Assembly (NCBI GenBank): GCA_030616935.1
Contig: JAUWWJ010000077.1
Coordinates: 1-7,275, forward strand
DNA from: Planctomycetaceae bacterium
GTDB lineage: Bacteria > Planctomycetota > Planctomycetia > Pirellulales > UBA1268
Length of the DNA: 7,275 nucleotides
Direction of reading: 5' to 3'
Shown here: positions 1 through 6,801 of the stretch, piece by piece
Layout: each line of letters opens with the position of its first letter
Numbering within the stretch: position 1 is the first letter of the stretch
Notes under the pieces: model-generated
Database searches by the model: none
Told to the model about the DNA's origin: nothing
The model's input: only the letters and a program-made list of their open reading frames with translations
Made by a program: the position numbers and the translations under genes

Positions 1-11
1 CTGCCAAGATC

Positions 12-1181
12 ATGGATTTTCAAAGCGACATTGAGTTTCTTCAAGAGTGCACAAATGTCATTCTGCTCCGAAAAGATTTGGCAGCTGTGGCTGTCGCGCC
101 TGCGTATCAAGGTCGAGTGATGACAAGTACATTTGACAAAGAGTCGGGTCCTAGTTTCGGTTGGATCAATCGCCCGGTCATTTCTCAGGGCATTCTCTCT
201 GAGTCTGAGAGAAAAGGAACAATGCAAGAGCATATCCACGTGTTCGGTGGTGAAGAACGATTTTGGATAGGGCCTGAGGGCGGTCAGTATGCACTATTTT
301 TTAACCCTGGCGTAAGTTTCAATTTCAACAATTGGAAGACCCCTGCAGCGATAGATACAGATTCATATGAAGTTGTTGCACAACAGGAAGATTCAGTATC
401 ATTTCATCATTTTTGTAATCTTCAGAACTATAGCGGCACTCATTTCCAGGTTGGAATTGACCGTACAGTATCAATGCTTCAGGAAAATGATCTGGAAGTG
501 ATTCTTGGGCAGAATGTGCCGCAAGGGCTTGAGTTCGTTGGGTACAAGTCTGACAACCGAATCACAAATCGTGGCAATGAGCCTTGGGACCCTGAGAACG
601 GGCTTCTGTCTATTTGGATACTTGGAATGTACAACCCGTCGCCAAATACGACTGTCATAATTCCTCTCCGGGCTGAAAAAGAGACGGACTCTTTGGGTCG
701 TGTTAATGATGAATACTTTGGTCCAGTTCCACCGGATTATCTCTATGTTCGTAACGATACAGTCTTCTTTCGTGGGAACGGCCTACGGCGTGGAAAGATT
801 GGTGTTGGGCCCAAATGTTCCAAGGGGCTTGCGGGTAGCTATGATGCAGTTGGAAAAGTGCTCACTCTTGTTACATACGACGTAAAAGACGCTCCTTTTG
901 GCTACATCAATTCAATGTGGGAATTACAGGATGAGCCTTACGTGGGAGACGTTATTAATGCCTACAATGACGGGCCACCTGATCAAGGGGGGGCACCGCT
1001 TGGTCCATTCTATGAACTCGAAACGTCTTCTCCGGCGGCAGCGTTAAAACCAAACGAAACGATGCAGCATGTGCAGCAGACATGGCATCTGAAAGGTTCA
1101 GAGAAACAGTTGAAGGAATTAGCCTACCGATTGCTGAACGCTGACTTGTCAAGAATTGAAAATGGTTTTGTGGGAAAGTGA
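12..1181 (+). CDS. DUF6786-like protein of unknown function, possibly 5'-incomplete
   Basis: The 389-residue product resembles the uncharacterised DUF6786 family as I remember it from Planctomycetota. Stretches supporting this are VAPAYQGRVMTST near residue 28, FGWINRPVI near 49, HIHVFGGEERFWIGPEGGQ near 74-92 and YELETSSPAAALKPNE near 335. The last segment resembles the C-terminal part of galactose-mutarotase-like sugar-binding folds, so a carbohydrate-related role is possible, but that is inference. No catalytic residues can be assigned. No signal peptide follows the ATG at 12. The frame is open to the left edge (codons for Ala-Lys-Ile precede the ATG) and no Shine-Dalgarno sequence is visible in the 11 upstream bases, so the true start, perhaps with a signal peptide, may lie outside the window. 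The gene is alone on its strand here and is followed by an intrinsic terminator about 90 bases after the stop. The presence of a real gene is nearly certain; the family name is fairly sure. Confidence 0.8.
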   Translation: MDFQSDIEFLQECTNVILLRKDLAAVAVAPAYQGRVMTSTFDKESGPSFGWINRPVISQGILSESERKGTMQEHIHVFGGEERFWIGPEGGQYALFFNPGVSFNFNNWKTPAAIDTDSYEVVAQQEDSVSFHHFCNLQNYSGTHFQVGIDRTVSMLQENDLEVILGQNVPQGLEFVGYKSDNRITNRGNEPWDPENGLLSIWILGMYNPSPNTTVIIPLRAEKETDSLGRVNDEYFGPVPPDYLYVRNDTVFFRGNGLRRGKIGVGPKCSKGLAGSYDAVGKVLTLVTYDVKDAPFGYINSMWELQDEPYVGDVINAYNDGPPDQGGAPLGPFYELETSSPAAALKPNETMQHVQQTWHLKGSEKQLKELAYRLLNADLSRIENGFVGK

Positions 1182-1269
1182 CCCCACAGTTGTACAAGCG
1201 ATGGGGGCGTTTGGTAGTCGGCTTTCGTTGTGCATTCGTGTGGTGGGTATTTTTGGCGGACCAGTCCCC

Positions 1270-1305
1270 TTCCCCGTTGGTCACTCAACGGGGAAACGAA
1301 TTTTT
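1270..1305 (+). terminator. Rho-independent terminator after the DUF6786-like gene
   Basis: A perfect 10-base-pair inverted repeat (TTCCCCGTTG at 1270-1279 and CAACGGGGAA at 1286-1295) encloses the 6-base loop GTCACT. It is followed, after ACGAA, by a run of five T at 1301-1305. The T run is short and offset by five bases, but stem length and GC content are strong. It lies 88 bases after the stop at 1181 and 22 bases before the end of the convergent ThiO-like gene. Read on the minus strand the stem is followed by GGGGACTGG and not by T residues, so it should act mainly on plus-strand transcripts; bidirectional action is possible but not supported by a tail. Confidence 0.8.
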
Positions 1306-1326
1306 CATACGGTCGAATTCCCGGTG

Positions 1327-2505
1327 TCACGAGACAAGGTTTGTGGTTTCTGCAAGACCGGCTCGTTCAGCGGAAAAGAAGTCCATCTGTAGGTCAGTTG
1401 AGATTTCACACATTGAATCAGCGATGAGGTGGGCTGTACCTGTGGAGAGATGGAAACCAGAGCGGTAATGTCCAGTCGCGAGCCACGCATTGTCTACCGC
1501 CGGCACGCGTCCAATGGTTGGAAGCCCATCAGGTGAGCCCGGTCTTAGTCCAGCCCAAATTTCTTTCGGTTCGCGAGAAATGAGATCAGGGAGAAGGTCT
1601 CCAGCAATTGTGCTTAGCCGGTCAAGAGATAAAGGTGTAGTCGAGACGTCAAATCCAACATCTTCAATTGTTGATCCGATAAGAATATGGCCATCATTTC
1701 GTGGAATTATGTAGTCAAGACCCGAGCCGATGTTGATTATATGACGGAGCAGTCCAGGATCAGTCTTGTATAGTAAGATCTGCCCTCTCCAGGGTCTTGT
1801 GGGCACGTTGATATTGAGTTTGTGAAGCAAGTCCTCTGACCATGCACCCGCTGCAATGCAGAATTGGGCCGCATGCATTGAACACTGAGCTAGGTTTCGG
1901 CCTTCAATGTTCATTGTGACGATTCGGTCCGAGTCGAAATTAAAACTTTGCACCCGTACGTCATCTATTATTGTCACGCCGCGTCTTAAACACGCCTCTC
2001 GCAAGGCTTTAAGGTGCCATGGGGGACGGACTTGTGTCTCGTCCGGAAGGTAGTAGGCACTTCTCAGGTGGTCAGTAATAAAGCCGCTATTGAGAGCAGG
2101 TTCGAGTTTCCTTACGTCCTTCAAAGAAATAGGTTCATGCTCTACTTGTAAGCGTTCCCACTTTTCGACGCTGTTGAGAATATCGGAGTGTGTTTCTTCT
2201 GTTGTCGCTATGGAAAGGCTGCCACAGCGATGAAAACCGTTGTGGATGCCGGTTTCTTCCAGAAGTGATTCTGCCCATTGTCGGTGTAGTCGATCGCTGT
2301 ACTGCGTCAATTGTTCGATGGGTGTTCCCCGTAATTGCGTAAGCGCGTCTTGTGGTTGGGCTGGGAAAATGCCAGCTGCCGCCCAGCTGGCACCATGCCG
2401 CAGGATATCACAGCTGACCACAGACACAGACCTGCCGCGTCGAGCAAGTTCCCATGCTATTGAAAGACCAATGACACCGCCTCCAACAATACAACAGTCA
2501 TGCAT
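1327..2505 (-). CDS. thiO: ThiO-like FAD-dependent amino acid oxidase (DAAO family)
   Basis: The 392-residue product has the layout of the D-amino-acid oxidase / glycine oxidase family, which oxidises glycine or other small amino acids with FAD and oxygen to an imine and hydrogen peroxide; in thiamine synthesis ThiO supplies the glycine imine. The FAD-binding Rossmann motif GGGVIG is at residues 8-13, followed by GASWAAAGIFPAQ at 38-50, as in ThiO. RPWRGQ lies at 237-242, EDVGFD at 281-286, WAGLRPGSPDGLPTIG at 317-332 (Arg321 matches the substrate-carboxylate arginine of ThiO) and GHYRSGFHLSTGTA at 345-358. No signal peptide is seen, so it should be cytoplasmic. Its ATG overlaps the stop of the DUF3500-like gene by 8 bases (ATGCATGA) and only a weak ribosome site precedes it, which suggests translational coupling. 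No thiamine gene is in view, so another oxidase or dehydrogenase of the same family acting on a different amino acid remains possible. Confidence 0.85.
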   Translation of the reverse strand: MHDCCIVGGGVIGLSIAWELARRGRSVSVVSCDILRHGASWAAAGIFPAQPQDALTQLRGTPIEQLTQYSDRLHRQWAESLLEETGIHNGFHRCGSLSIATTEETHSDILNSVEKWERLQVEHEPISLKDVRKLEPALNSGFITDHLRSAYYLPDETQVRPPWHLKALREACLRRGVTIIDDVRVQSFNFDSDRIVTMNIEGRNLAQCSMHAAQFCIAAGAWSEDLLHKLNINVPTRPWRGQILLYKTDPGLLRHIINIGSGLDYIIPRNDGHILIGSTIEDVGFDVSTTPLSLDRLSTIAGDLLPDLISREPKEIWAGLRPGSPDGLPTIGRVPAVDNAWLATGHYRSGFHLSTGTAHLIADSMCEISTDLQMDFFSAERAGLAETTNLVS

Positions 2506-3523
2506 TCGTTGGGACCTGTGGGCTGTCAGCTATGTTTACCCAGACGTGGACGTGGGGCGCTCCTCGAAAATGCCAGACGAATGACGGCCCCTCGAGACGC
2601 CAGTTGTCCCACACGCCATCGTTGCCGAGGTCTTTGTCTTGGTAGAAAACCAGCCGGCATGCATCAATTCCACCCTGTGAGGCGAGGCATTGGTCGACCT
2701 CAGCCTGATCACTTGGTCGAAATGGTTCGAGAAGAAGTTTAAGGACCTTCCCCAGTTCGTTCTTTTGTTCATTCGTAAGGTCTGTGACTGATAGCCCCGG
2801 TCGCTCAGCTTTTCCGTGAAAGCCGATGGCATTTTCTTTGAATGACCGCGGAGCAAGTGACTGGACCTGCTGGTGCCTATCAAGCATTGCGTACACCTTG
2901 TTCGCAGCGACTGCTTGCGGCCAAAAAACATTTCCTGAATGAGTAGGCCCTTCATCAAAACTGCCGGTATCATGTCCATAGAAAATAGGTCCACCAAAGG
3001 CAACATGATCAGCAGAGTCACCGTCACACCTTAAAGTCATGTGCCGGCCAGTTAATAAAAATTGAAACTTGCCGCTCCCGGGCTCACCGAGAAGCGACAC
3101 GCTTTGCGAATACCCGAAGCCGCCGCAGTCATCCTCTAGTTGTTTATCAAAACGAGGTTGCCATTCCGGTGTAATGAGGCCATCAAATATTTTTCGGACC
3201 ATTCCCTGTTGAGTTGGTGTAAAAAAGTCACTCGCAATCTCTGGTTTGCTTGCCTGCCAATTGTTTGCGACTCGGGTACGAAGCAGTCCGTATTTTGGAT
3301 GCTTGTAATCCCATGGAAAGCAGACCTGCTTTCGCTGAGTTGGTGTTAGTGAGGCGTGAAGTTCTCCGGCAAGAGTTTCAGCTGTTGAAGATTGTGTCAC
3401 CTCCGAAGCGTAGGCATGACTCCAATCAGAACCACGGAGTAGCGAAGTCAAACTGAGTGCTGCCGAGGCGTTTGTAAGGAAATTTCTACGAGAGGTCGAT
3501 TTGTCTGCGGGATTCGATGGCAT
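2498..3523 (-). CDS. Tat-exported DUF3500-like protein
   Basis: The 341-residue product begins with a twin-arginine signal: SRRNFL at residues 11-16, a hydrophobic stretch at about 19-29, and an AYA site ending at residue 39 that suits signal peptidase cleavage. The mature part resembles the uncharacterised DUF3500 family: SLTPTQRKQVCFPWD at 58-72, where these proteins typically have a similar LTP-Q motif; FLLTGRHMTLRCDGD at 145-159, and LEGPSFVWHFRGAPHVHVWVNIAD near the C terminus, with its His-rich HVHVW. Conserved histidines could bind metal, but this is inference. Export by Tat would place it, folded, in the periplasm. The start is well supported: AAGGAG lies 8 bases upstream of the ATG and the Tat signal begins directly after it. 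It follows mutM and a 22-codon ORF on the same strand and overlaps the ThiO-like gene, so it probably forms an operon with the latter. Enzymatic activity is unknown. Confidence 0.8.
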   Translation of the reverse strand: MPSNPADKSTSRRNFLTNASAALSLTSLLRGSDWSHAYASEVTQSSTAETLAGELHASLTPTQRKQVCFPWDYKHPKYGLLRTRVANNWQASKPEIASDFFTPTQQGMVRKIFDGLITPEWQPRFDKQLEDDCGGFGYSQSVSLLGEPGSGKFQFLLTGRHMTLRCDGDSADHVAFGGPIFYGHDTGSFDEGPTHSGNVFWPQAVAANKVYAMLDRHQQVQSLAPRSFKENAIGFHGKAERPGLSVTDLTNEQKNELGKVLKLLLEPFRPSDQAEVDQCLASQGGIDACRLVFYQDKDLGNDGVWDNWRLEGPSFVWHFRGAPHVHVWVNIADSPQVPTNA

Positions 3524-3531
3524 TGTAGAGG

Positions 3532-3537
3532 CTCCTT
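3532..3537 (-). promoter_or_regulatory. Ribosome binding site of the DUF3500-like gene
   Basis: On the minus strand AAGGAG lies 8 bases before the ATG at 3523. It fixes the start that carries the Tat signal peptide. Confidence 0.8.
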
Positions 3538-3550
3538 GTTACTTTTATTC

Positions 3551-3619
3551 CTACACGAGGTGATTGAACGAGTGTGCTGTGGGAATGTTTTGATACCGAT
3601 GTATTTCAGAGCGTAGCAT
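3551..3619 (-). CDS. Possible 22-residue small protein or leader peptide
   Basis: On the minus strand an ATG at 3619 opens a 22-codon ORF ending in TAG at 3551. It is preceded by AAAGGAGG (3634-3627) with a 7-base spacer, close to a perfect anti-16S match and stronger than any other start site in the window. The peptide starts MLRSEIHRYQ and ends with HSFNHLV. It is basic and His-rich (four His) and has no membrane segment and no run of one amino acid that would suggest classical attenuation. It sits 37 bases after the mutM stop and 27 bases before the DUF3500-like ATG, in the same direction as both. I do not recognise it. It may be a true small protein, a leader that affects translation of the following gene, the decayed start of a longer gene, or chance. 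Confidence 0.35.
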   Translation of the reverse strand: MLRSEIHRYQNIPTAHSFNHLV

Positions 3620-3626
3620 AGGTACG

Positions 3627-3634
3627 CCTCCTTT
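3627..3634 (-). promoter_or_regulatory. Strong Shine-Dalgarno site before the 22-codon ORF
   Basis: The minus strand reads AAAGGAGG, 7 bases ahead of an ATG. Such a long match is unlikely in a 133-base intergenic gap by chance and is the main reason to take the short ORF seriously. Confidence 0.6.
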
Positions 3635-3656
3635 AAATAATAGCAGGAATCACGAA

Positions 3657-4502
3657 TTAGTAACGTTGTTGGCACGCGGGGCAAAAGAAAGTTGACCGTT
3701 GCGACTGAATGATACGTTGAATTGTGGTTTTGCATTCAAAACACTCATTTTTGGAGCGTCCATACACTTTGTGCAACCGTTGGTATCTTCCGGGTCGATT
3801 GTCGGCTGTTCTGTATGTTTCGTCCCCGATGGAAGATCCTTCCAGTTTGATTGCATGGTGGAGAATGCGGGAGCATGCTGTGGCTAGACGATCATAGGAT
3901 GCGCGAGACAATCGGTGACACTTCGTTCGTGGGTCGACTTTGGCCTCATAGAGAATCTCTGACGCGTAGATGTTACCCACACCGGCTAGAATTTTCTGAT
4001 CAAGGAGTGCAACTTTTATATGCCGCCTTGAGGAACGAAGTTTTGCATGCAGGGCAAGTCCAGTGATCGTAAGGGCATCAGGACCTAATGCGTGGCTACC
4101 AAATCGGGATTCGAATGTTGATTTGTCGAATAGTGTGATCGTTCCTAATCCACGTCGGTCCCAAAAAATGAGAGACTGTTTTTTTGCTGTGGTGACTATG
4201 AGTCGCACGTGCTGGTGGGTTGGAGGCGCAACTCGCAGGAGCAACCCAGTCATCCGAGGTTCAATAACCAAGAATGAATCCATCTGGTGTTCATTTTGTC
4301 GCACACGCATGACGGCCCGCTTACCGAGACGCGTGACGTCCAGAATGCAAGCATGGTGAAGTTTGGCGGCCATTGTTATCGGCCGGGGTTGGATTGGAGA
4401 TGGCCGCCGTGTATGTCGGGGAAAGTGGGTGTTTTTAATAATTTCCCCGCGGAAACAGGCAATTCCGCGGCACATCGTTTCAACTTCCGGGAGTTCTGGC
4501 AT
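3657..4502 (-). CDS. mutM: Formamidopyrimidine-DNA glycosylase (Fpg/MutM)
   Basis: The 281-residue product has all main parts of bacterial Fpg, which removes oxidised purines such as 8-oxoguanine from DNA and nicks the resulting abasic site. It begins MPELPEVET; Pro2 is the catalytic nucleophile after Met removal and Glu3 the acid, so this start is required. LGK with Lys61 matches the catalytic lysine, and Met84 in PRMTG the helix-filling methionine. GVGNIYASEILYEAKVDP at 174-191 is the helix-two-turn-helix DNA-binding segment. A C-terminal zinc finger has Cys254, Cys257, Cys274 and Cys277, with Arg269 at the position of the catalytic finger arginine. In the lesion-side loop the usual D-x-R-R-F-G reads DRRGLG (115-120), so the intercalating Phe appears to be Leu119. 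Length is normal. No Shine-Dalgarno site is visible. The gene is divergent from trpB across 152 bases and followed by the short ORF and the DUF3500-like gene. Confidence 0.97.
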   Translation of the reverse strand: MPELPEVETMCRGIACFRGEIIKNTHFPRHTRRPSPIQPRPITMAAKLHHACILDVTRLGKRAVMRVRQNEHQMDSFLVIEPRMTGLLLRVAPPTHQHVRLIVTTAKKQSLIFWDRRGLGTITLFDKSTFESRFGSHALGPDALTITGLALHAKLRSSRRHIKVALLDQKILAGVGNIYASEILYEAKVDPRTKCHRLSRASYDRLATACSRILHHAIKLEGSSIGDETYRTADNRPGRYQRLHKVYGRSKNECFECKTTIQRIIQSQRSTFFCPACQQRY

Positions 4503-4614
4503 CGTTCACGCGAGATACGAGGGAAAGGGAAGAATCACTAGGTCAAAATTCATGAAAGCAGGCTACAATCCAATGTACGTCGTTTTTTGCTGAAGCGTTA
4601 TGGATAATAGAACG

Positions 4615-4633
4615 TACGGCTCAAAGGGCCGTG
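4615..4633 (+). promoter_or_regulatory. Small hairpin in the trpB leader
   Basis: ACGGCTC (4616-4622) and GGGCCGT (4626-4632) can pair with one T-G wobble around an AAA loop, with a further T-G pair outside at 4615/4633. The hairpin ends 11 bases before the GGAG ribosome site of trpB and has no T run after it, so it is not a terminator. It could influence translation or mRNA stability of trpBA, or be incidental. Confidence 0.3.
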
Positions 4634-4644
4634 ACTAAATGTTT

Positions 4645-4648
4645 GGAG
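4645..4648 (+). promoter_or_regulatory. Ribosome binding site of trpB
   Basis: GGAG lies 6 bases before the ATG at 4655. An in-frame TGA directly precedes that ATG, so no longer form is possible and this site supports the chosen start. Confidence 0.7.
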
Positions 4649-4654
4649 ATTTGA

Positions 4655-5881
4655 ATGCCAAGTGTTCCTGCTGAGATGGTTGACCAGAAACTCTCTGCTG
4701 TACCTGATGATCTTGGTCGTTTCGGTTGCTTTGGTGGTCGGTATGTTCCTGAGACACTTTCAGCAGCACTCGATCAGTTGGAGATGGCGTATAACGAAGC
4801 TATCGCAGATCCGAAGTTTATCAGTGAACTTGAAGGATTGTTTGCAGCCTTTGTTGGGCGTCCTACTCCTTTGCTTTTCGCCCGAAGGCTCACTGAAAAA
4901 GCAGGTGGGGCTCAGATTTACTTCAAGCGAGAAGATCTTAGCCATACAGGGGCTCACAAAATTAATAATACGCTCGGTCAAGCACTGCTTGCGATTCGTA
5001 TGGGCAAGCGACGAATTATTGCTGAGACGGGAGCAGGCCAGCATGGTGTGGCAACTGCAACGGCATGTGCACGATTTGGACTTGAATGTGTCGTTTACAT
5101 GGGATCAGAGGATGTTCGTCGCCAGTCTCCGAATGTTCGAACGATGAAATTAATGGGTGCGGAGGTCCGTCCTGTAGAGAGTGGTTCTCGTACGTTGCGA
5201 GATGCGATTAATGAAGCAATGCGAGACTGGATGGCATCCGTTGAGACGACGCATTACATCATTGGTTCGGTGGTGGGTCCCCACCCATTTCCACGTATTG
5301 TTCGAGATTTTCAATCAGTGATCGGGCGCGAGACAATAGATTGCTGTAAAAGCCTCTTCGGTAGGCTTCCCGATACTGTTGTGGCGTGCGTCGGAGGCGG
5401 AAGTAACGCAGCCGGCATGTTCTATCCCTTTGTAGACTATCCTGAAGTTCGTCTCGTTGGCGTTGAGGCAGGAGGCCGTTCGAGTGATGATGGTGAGCAT
5501 GCTGCCCCCCTGACCTACGGAACACCAGGCATTCTTCATGGCAGTCTGAGTTATGTCTTGCAGGACGCAGATGGTCAGACGGCTGATGTCCATTCAGTGT
5601 CTGCAGGCCTCGACTATCCAGGAGTTGGTCCTGAACACAGTTTTTGGAGAGATTCTGGGCGTGTTGACTATACAAGTGTAACCGATGCCGCAGCGCTTGA
5701 TGCCTTCGATATGGTGGCTCAGCAGGAGGGCGTTCTCCCAGCGCTTGAAACCTCGCACGCCTTAGCATGGGCCGTTGATGCTGCCTCCAAAATGCGTCCG
5801 GAGGACGTCCTAGTCGTGTGCATGTCAGGCCGTGGCGATAAGGATGCTGCTGAAATAGCAAGGCTGCGTGGGCACGAGTGA
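4655..5881 (+). CDS. trpB: Tryptophan synthase beta subunit
   Basis: The 408-residue product is a standard TrpB, the PLP enzyme that joins indole (channelled from TrpA) to L-serine to give L-tryptophan in the cytoplasmic alpha2-beta2 complex. [15 protein letters not shown] at 21-35 is the typical N-terminal signature. HTGAHKINN at 97-105 carries the PLP lysine, Lys102. AETGAGQHG at 123-131 holds the catalytic glutamate Glu124. GGGSNA at 247-252 is the phosphate-binding loop, and SGRGDKD at 391-397 begins with the serine that contacts the PLP ring nitrogen. Length is normal for the TrpB1 type. The start is set by an in-frame TGA immediately before the ATG and GGAG 6 bases upstream; a run of about 20 residues before the core signature is a usual extension. 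trpA follows after 67 bases on the same strand, so the two are very likely co-transcribed. Upstream trp genes are absent, which indicates a split trp pathway. Confidence 0.98.
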   Translation: MPSVPAEMVDQKLSAVPDDLGRFGCFGGRYVPETLSAALDQLEMAYNEAIADPKFISELEGLFAAFVGRPTPLLFARRLTEKAGGAQIYFKREDLSHTGAHKINNTLGQALLAIRMGKRRIIAETGAGQHGVATATACARFGLECVVYMGSEDVRRQSPNVRTMKLMGAEVRPVESGSRTLRDAINEAMRDWMASVETTHYIIGSVVGPHPFPRIVRDFQSVIGRETIDCCKSLFGRLPDTVVACVGGGSNAAGMFYPFVDYPEVRLVGVEAGGRSSDDGEHAAPLTYGTPGILHGSLSYVLQDADGQTADVHSVSAGLDYPGVGPEHSFWRDSGRVDYTSVTDAAALDAFDMVAQQEGVLPALETSHALAWAVDAASKMRPEDVLVVCMSGRGDKDAAEIARLRGHE

Positions 5882-5948
5882 TCAGGTAGATGATTAGGCT
5901 TGATGCCTTTCCTGTAAGTGATTTTCCATAATAAGAGATAGATAGTAA

Positions 5949-6782
5949 ATGGCTGCCAAAGACGCTACGAGAAAAACAGGAATTGAACTGCTGGGAGATG
6001 CGTTTGCTCTGTGCAAGGCTGAGTCGCGTCGTGCTGTTGCCCCTTTTGTTACAGCCGGTGACCCAGATAGCAAATCGACGTCAGCTATTTTGGAGTCGAT
6101 CTGTGCAGCAGGAGCAACGTGCTGTGAACTGGGTGTTCCTTATAGTGACCCAATTGCTGATGGGCCGGTGATTCAGGCCTCGTACACCCGCGCACTAAAC
6201 GCCGGTATGACACTCGCAAAAATGTTTGAAGTCGTGGCTGCATTTTCGAAGTCACATTCGATGCCCTTGCTGGCTATGGCGAGTTATTCACTGATATTTC
6301 GCAATGGAATCGAGACATTTGTAAAGCGTGGTCAGGAAAGTGGTTTGGCAGGATTCGTTGTCCCTGACTTGCCACTAGAAGAGTCTGACGATCTGGACAC
6401 ACAGTGCCGGCTAGCTGGCCTTGCTCTTGTCCGACTGGTGACACCGACAACGCCGCCAGAGCGTGCTCGAGAAATAGCCAGACGGTCTACCGGATTTCTT
6501 TATTGTGTGTCAGTTGCAGGAGTGACAGGAGAGCGAACGGCATTACCAGAAAATCTTATTGAACGTATCCAATGGTTACGTGAAGAGTCTGAGGTGCCGA
6601 TAGTAGTAGGTTTTGGAATATCAACTGCTGAACAGGCAAAAGAGGTTGCTGCAGTTGCTGATGGTGTCATTGTCGGCTCTGCGGTAGTCCGCTGTGTCGA
6701 AAAGGCTCAAGGTGGGAAGTCTACAGCTGATGCGGCCGGTGATTTTGTTCGGGAACTTGTCGAAGCATGTCGTCTCAATTGA
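5949..6782 (+). CDS. trpA: Tryptophan synthase alpha subunit
   Basis: The 277-residue product is TrpA, a TIM-barrel lyase that splits indole-3-glycerol phosphate into glyceraldehyde 3-phosphate and indole, which passes to TrpB. APFVTAGDPD at 31-40 is the first strand signature. CELGVPYSDPIADGPVIQ at 59-76 contains both catalytic acids, Glu60 and Asp71. VPDLPLEES at 138-146, YCVSVAGVTG at 185-194, VGFGIS at 220-225 and GVIVGSAVV at 239-247 are the later barrel and phosphate-binding signatures. The segment normally close to YYNPIFRYG or YANLVF reads SYSLIFRNG (112-120), so an often conserved Asn appears to be Ser. An in-frame TAA sits directly before the ATG, so this start cannot be extended. 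No good Shine-Dalgarno site precedes it. The 67-base gap from trpB has no terminator, so translation as part of a trpBA transcript is expected. Its stop is only 19 bases from the end of the convergent ABC gene. Confidence 0.97.
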   Translation: MAAKDATRKTGIELLGDAFALCKAESRRAVAPFVTAGDPDSKSTSAILESICAAGATCCELGVPYSDPIADGPVIQASYTRALNAGMTLAKMFEVVAAFSKSHSMPLLAMASYSLIFRNGIETFVKRGQESGLAGFVVPDLPLEESDDLDTQCRLAGLALVRLVTPTTPPERAREIARRSTGFLYCVSVAGVTGERTALPENLIERIQWLREESEVPIVVGFGISTAEQAKEVAAVADGVIVGSAVVRCVEKAQGGKSTADAAGDFVRELVEACRLN

Positions 6783-6801
6783 TATCGCGTATCTGGTCAT
6801 A

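Larger units (their letters stand above)
4503..4654. promoter_or_regulatory. Divergent intergenic region between mutM and trpB
   Basis: These 152 bases separate two genes that point away from each other, so at least one promoter for each strand is expected. I see no convincing -35/-10 pair. For the trp side GGATAATAG at about 4602-4610 is a possible -10 element without a good -35. For mutM the minus strand has TTGAGC (about 4626-4621), 16 bases, then CATAAC, a weak 4-of-6 match for each hexamer. Plus-strand mini-ORFs at 4552-4593 and 4600-4638 contain no tryptophan codons, so a classical trp leader peptide is not seen. Confidence 0.5.

Noticed and set aside
193..213. Inverted repeat TTCTCTC / GAGAGAA with a 7-base loop inside the DUF6786-like gene
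   Set aside because: It is within coding sequence, has no T run, and is short enough to arise by chance.
1156..1468. Overlapping plus-strand frames across the gap after the DUF6786-like gene and into the ThiO-like gene
   Set aside because: They run through the intrinsic terminator and antisense into a confident gene, and their products have low-complexity shadow composition.
2536..3027. 163-codon minus-strand frame overlapping the DUF3500-like gene
   Set aside because: It is the same strand in another frame within a gene that has a Tat signal, a good ribosome site and family motifs. No domain or ribosome site supports it.
3067..3098. P-loop-like GEPGSGKF in the DUF3500-like protein
   Set aside because: It fits GxxxxGK but lacks the following Ser/Thr, has no Walker B partner, and lies in a Tat-exported protein, where ATP binding is not expected.
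4552..4638. Mini-ORFs of 13 and 12 codons upstream of trpB as a trp leader peptide
   Set aside because: Neither contains a Trp codon and neither has a convincing ribosome site, so they do not support classical trp attenuation.
5259..5861. 200-codon open frame on the minus strand inside trpB
   Set aside because: It is wholly antisense to a certain trpB and its predicted protein is rich in Arg, His, Gln and Pro, as expected of a shadow frame. It has no recognisable domain.
5882..5948. Possible regulatory hairpin between trpB and trpA (AGGC / GCCT around TTGAT)
   Set aside because: The stem is only four base pairs with no T run in the right place, too weak to call a terminator or attenuator.
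6783..6801. Terminator between the convergent trpA and ABC genes
   Set aside because: The 19-base gap holds no adequate inverted repeat or T run; termination must occur within the opposing gene or by another mechanism.
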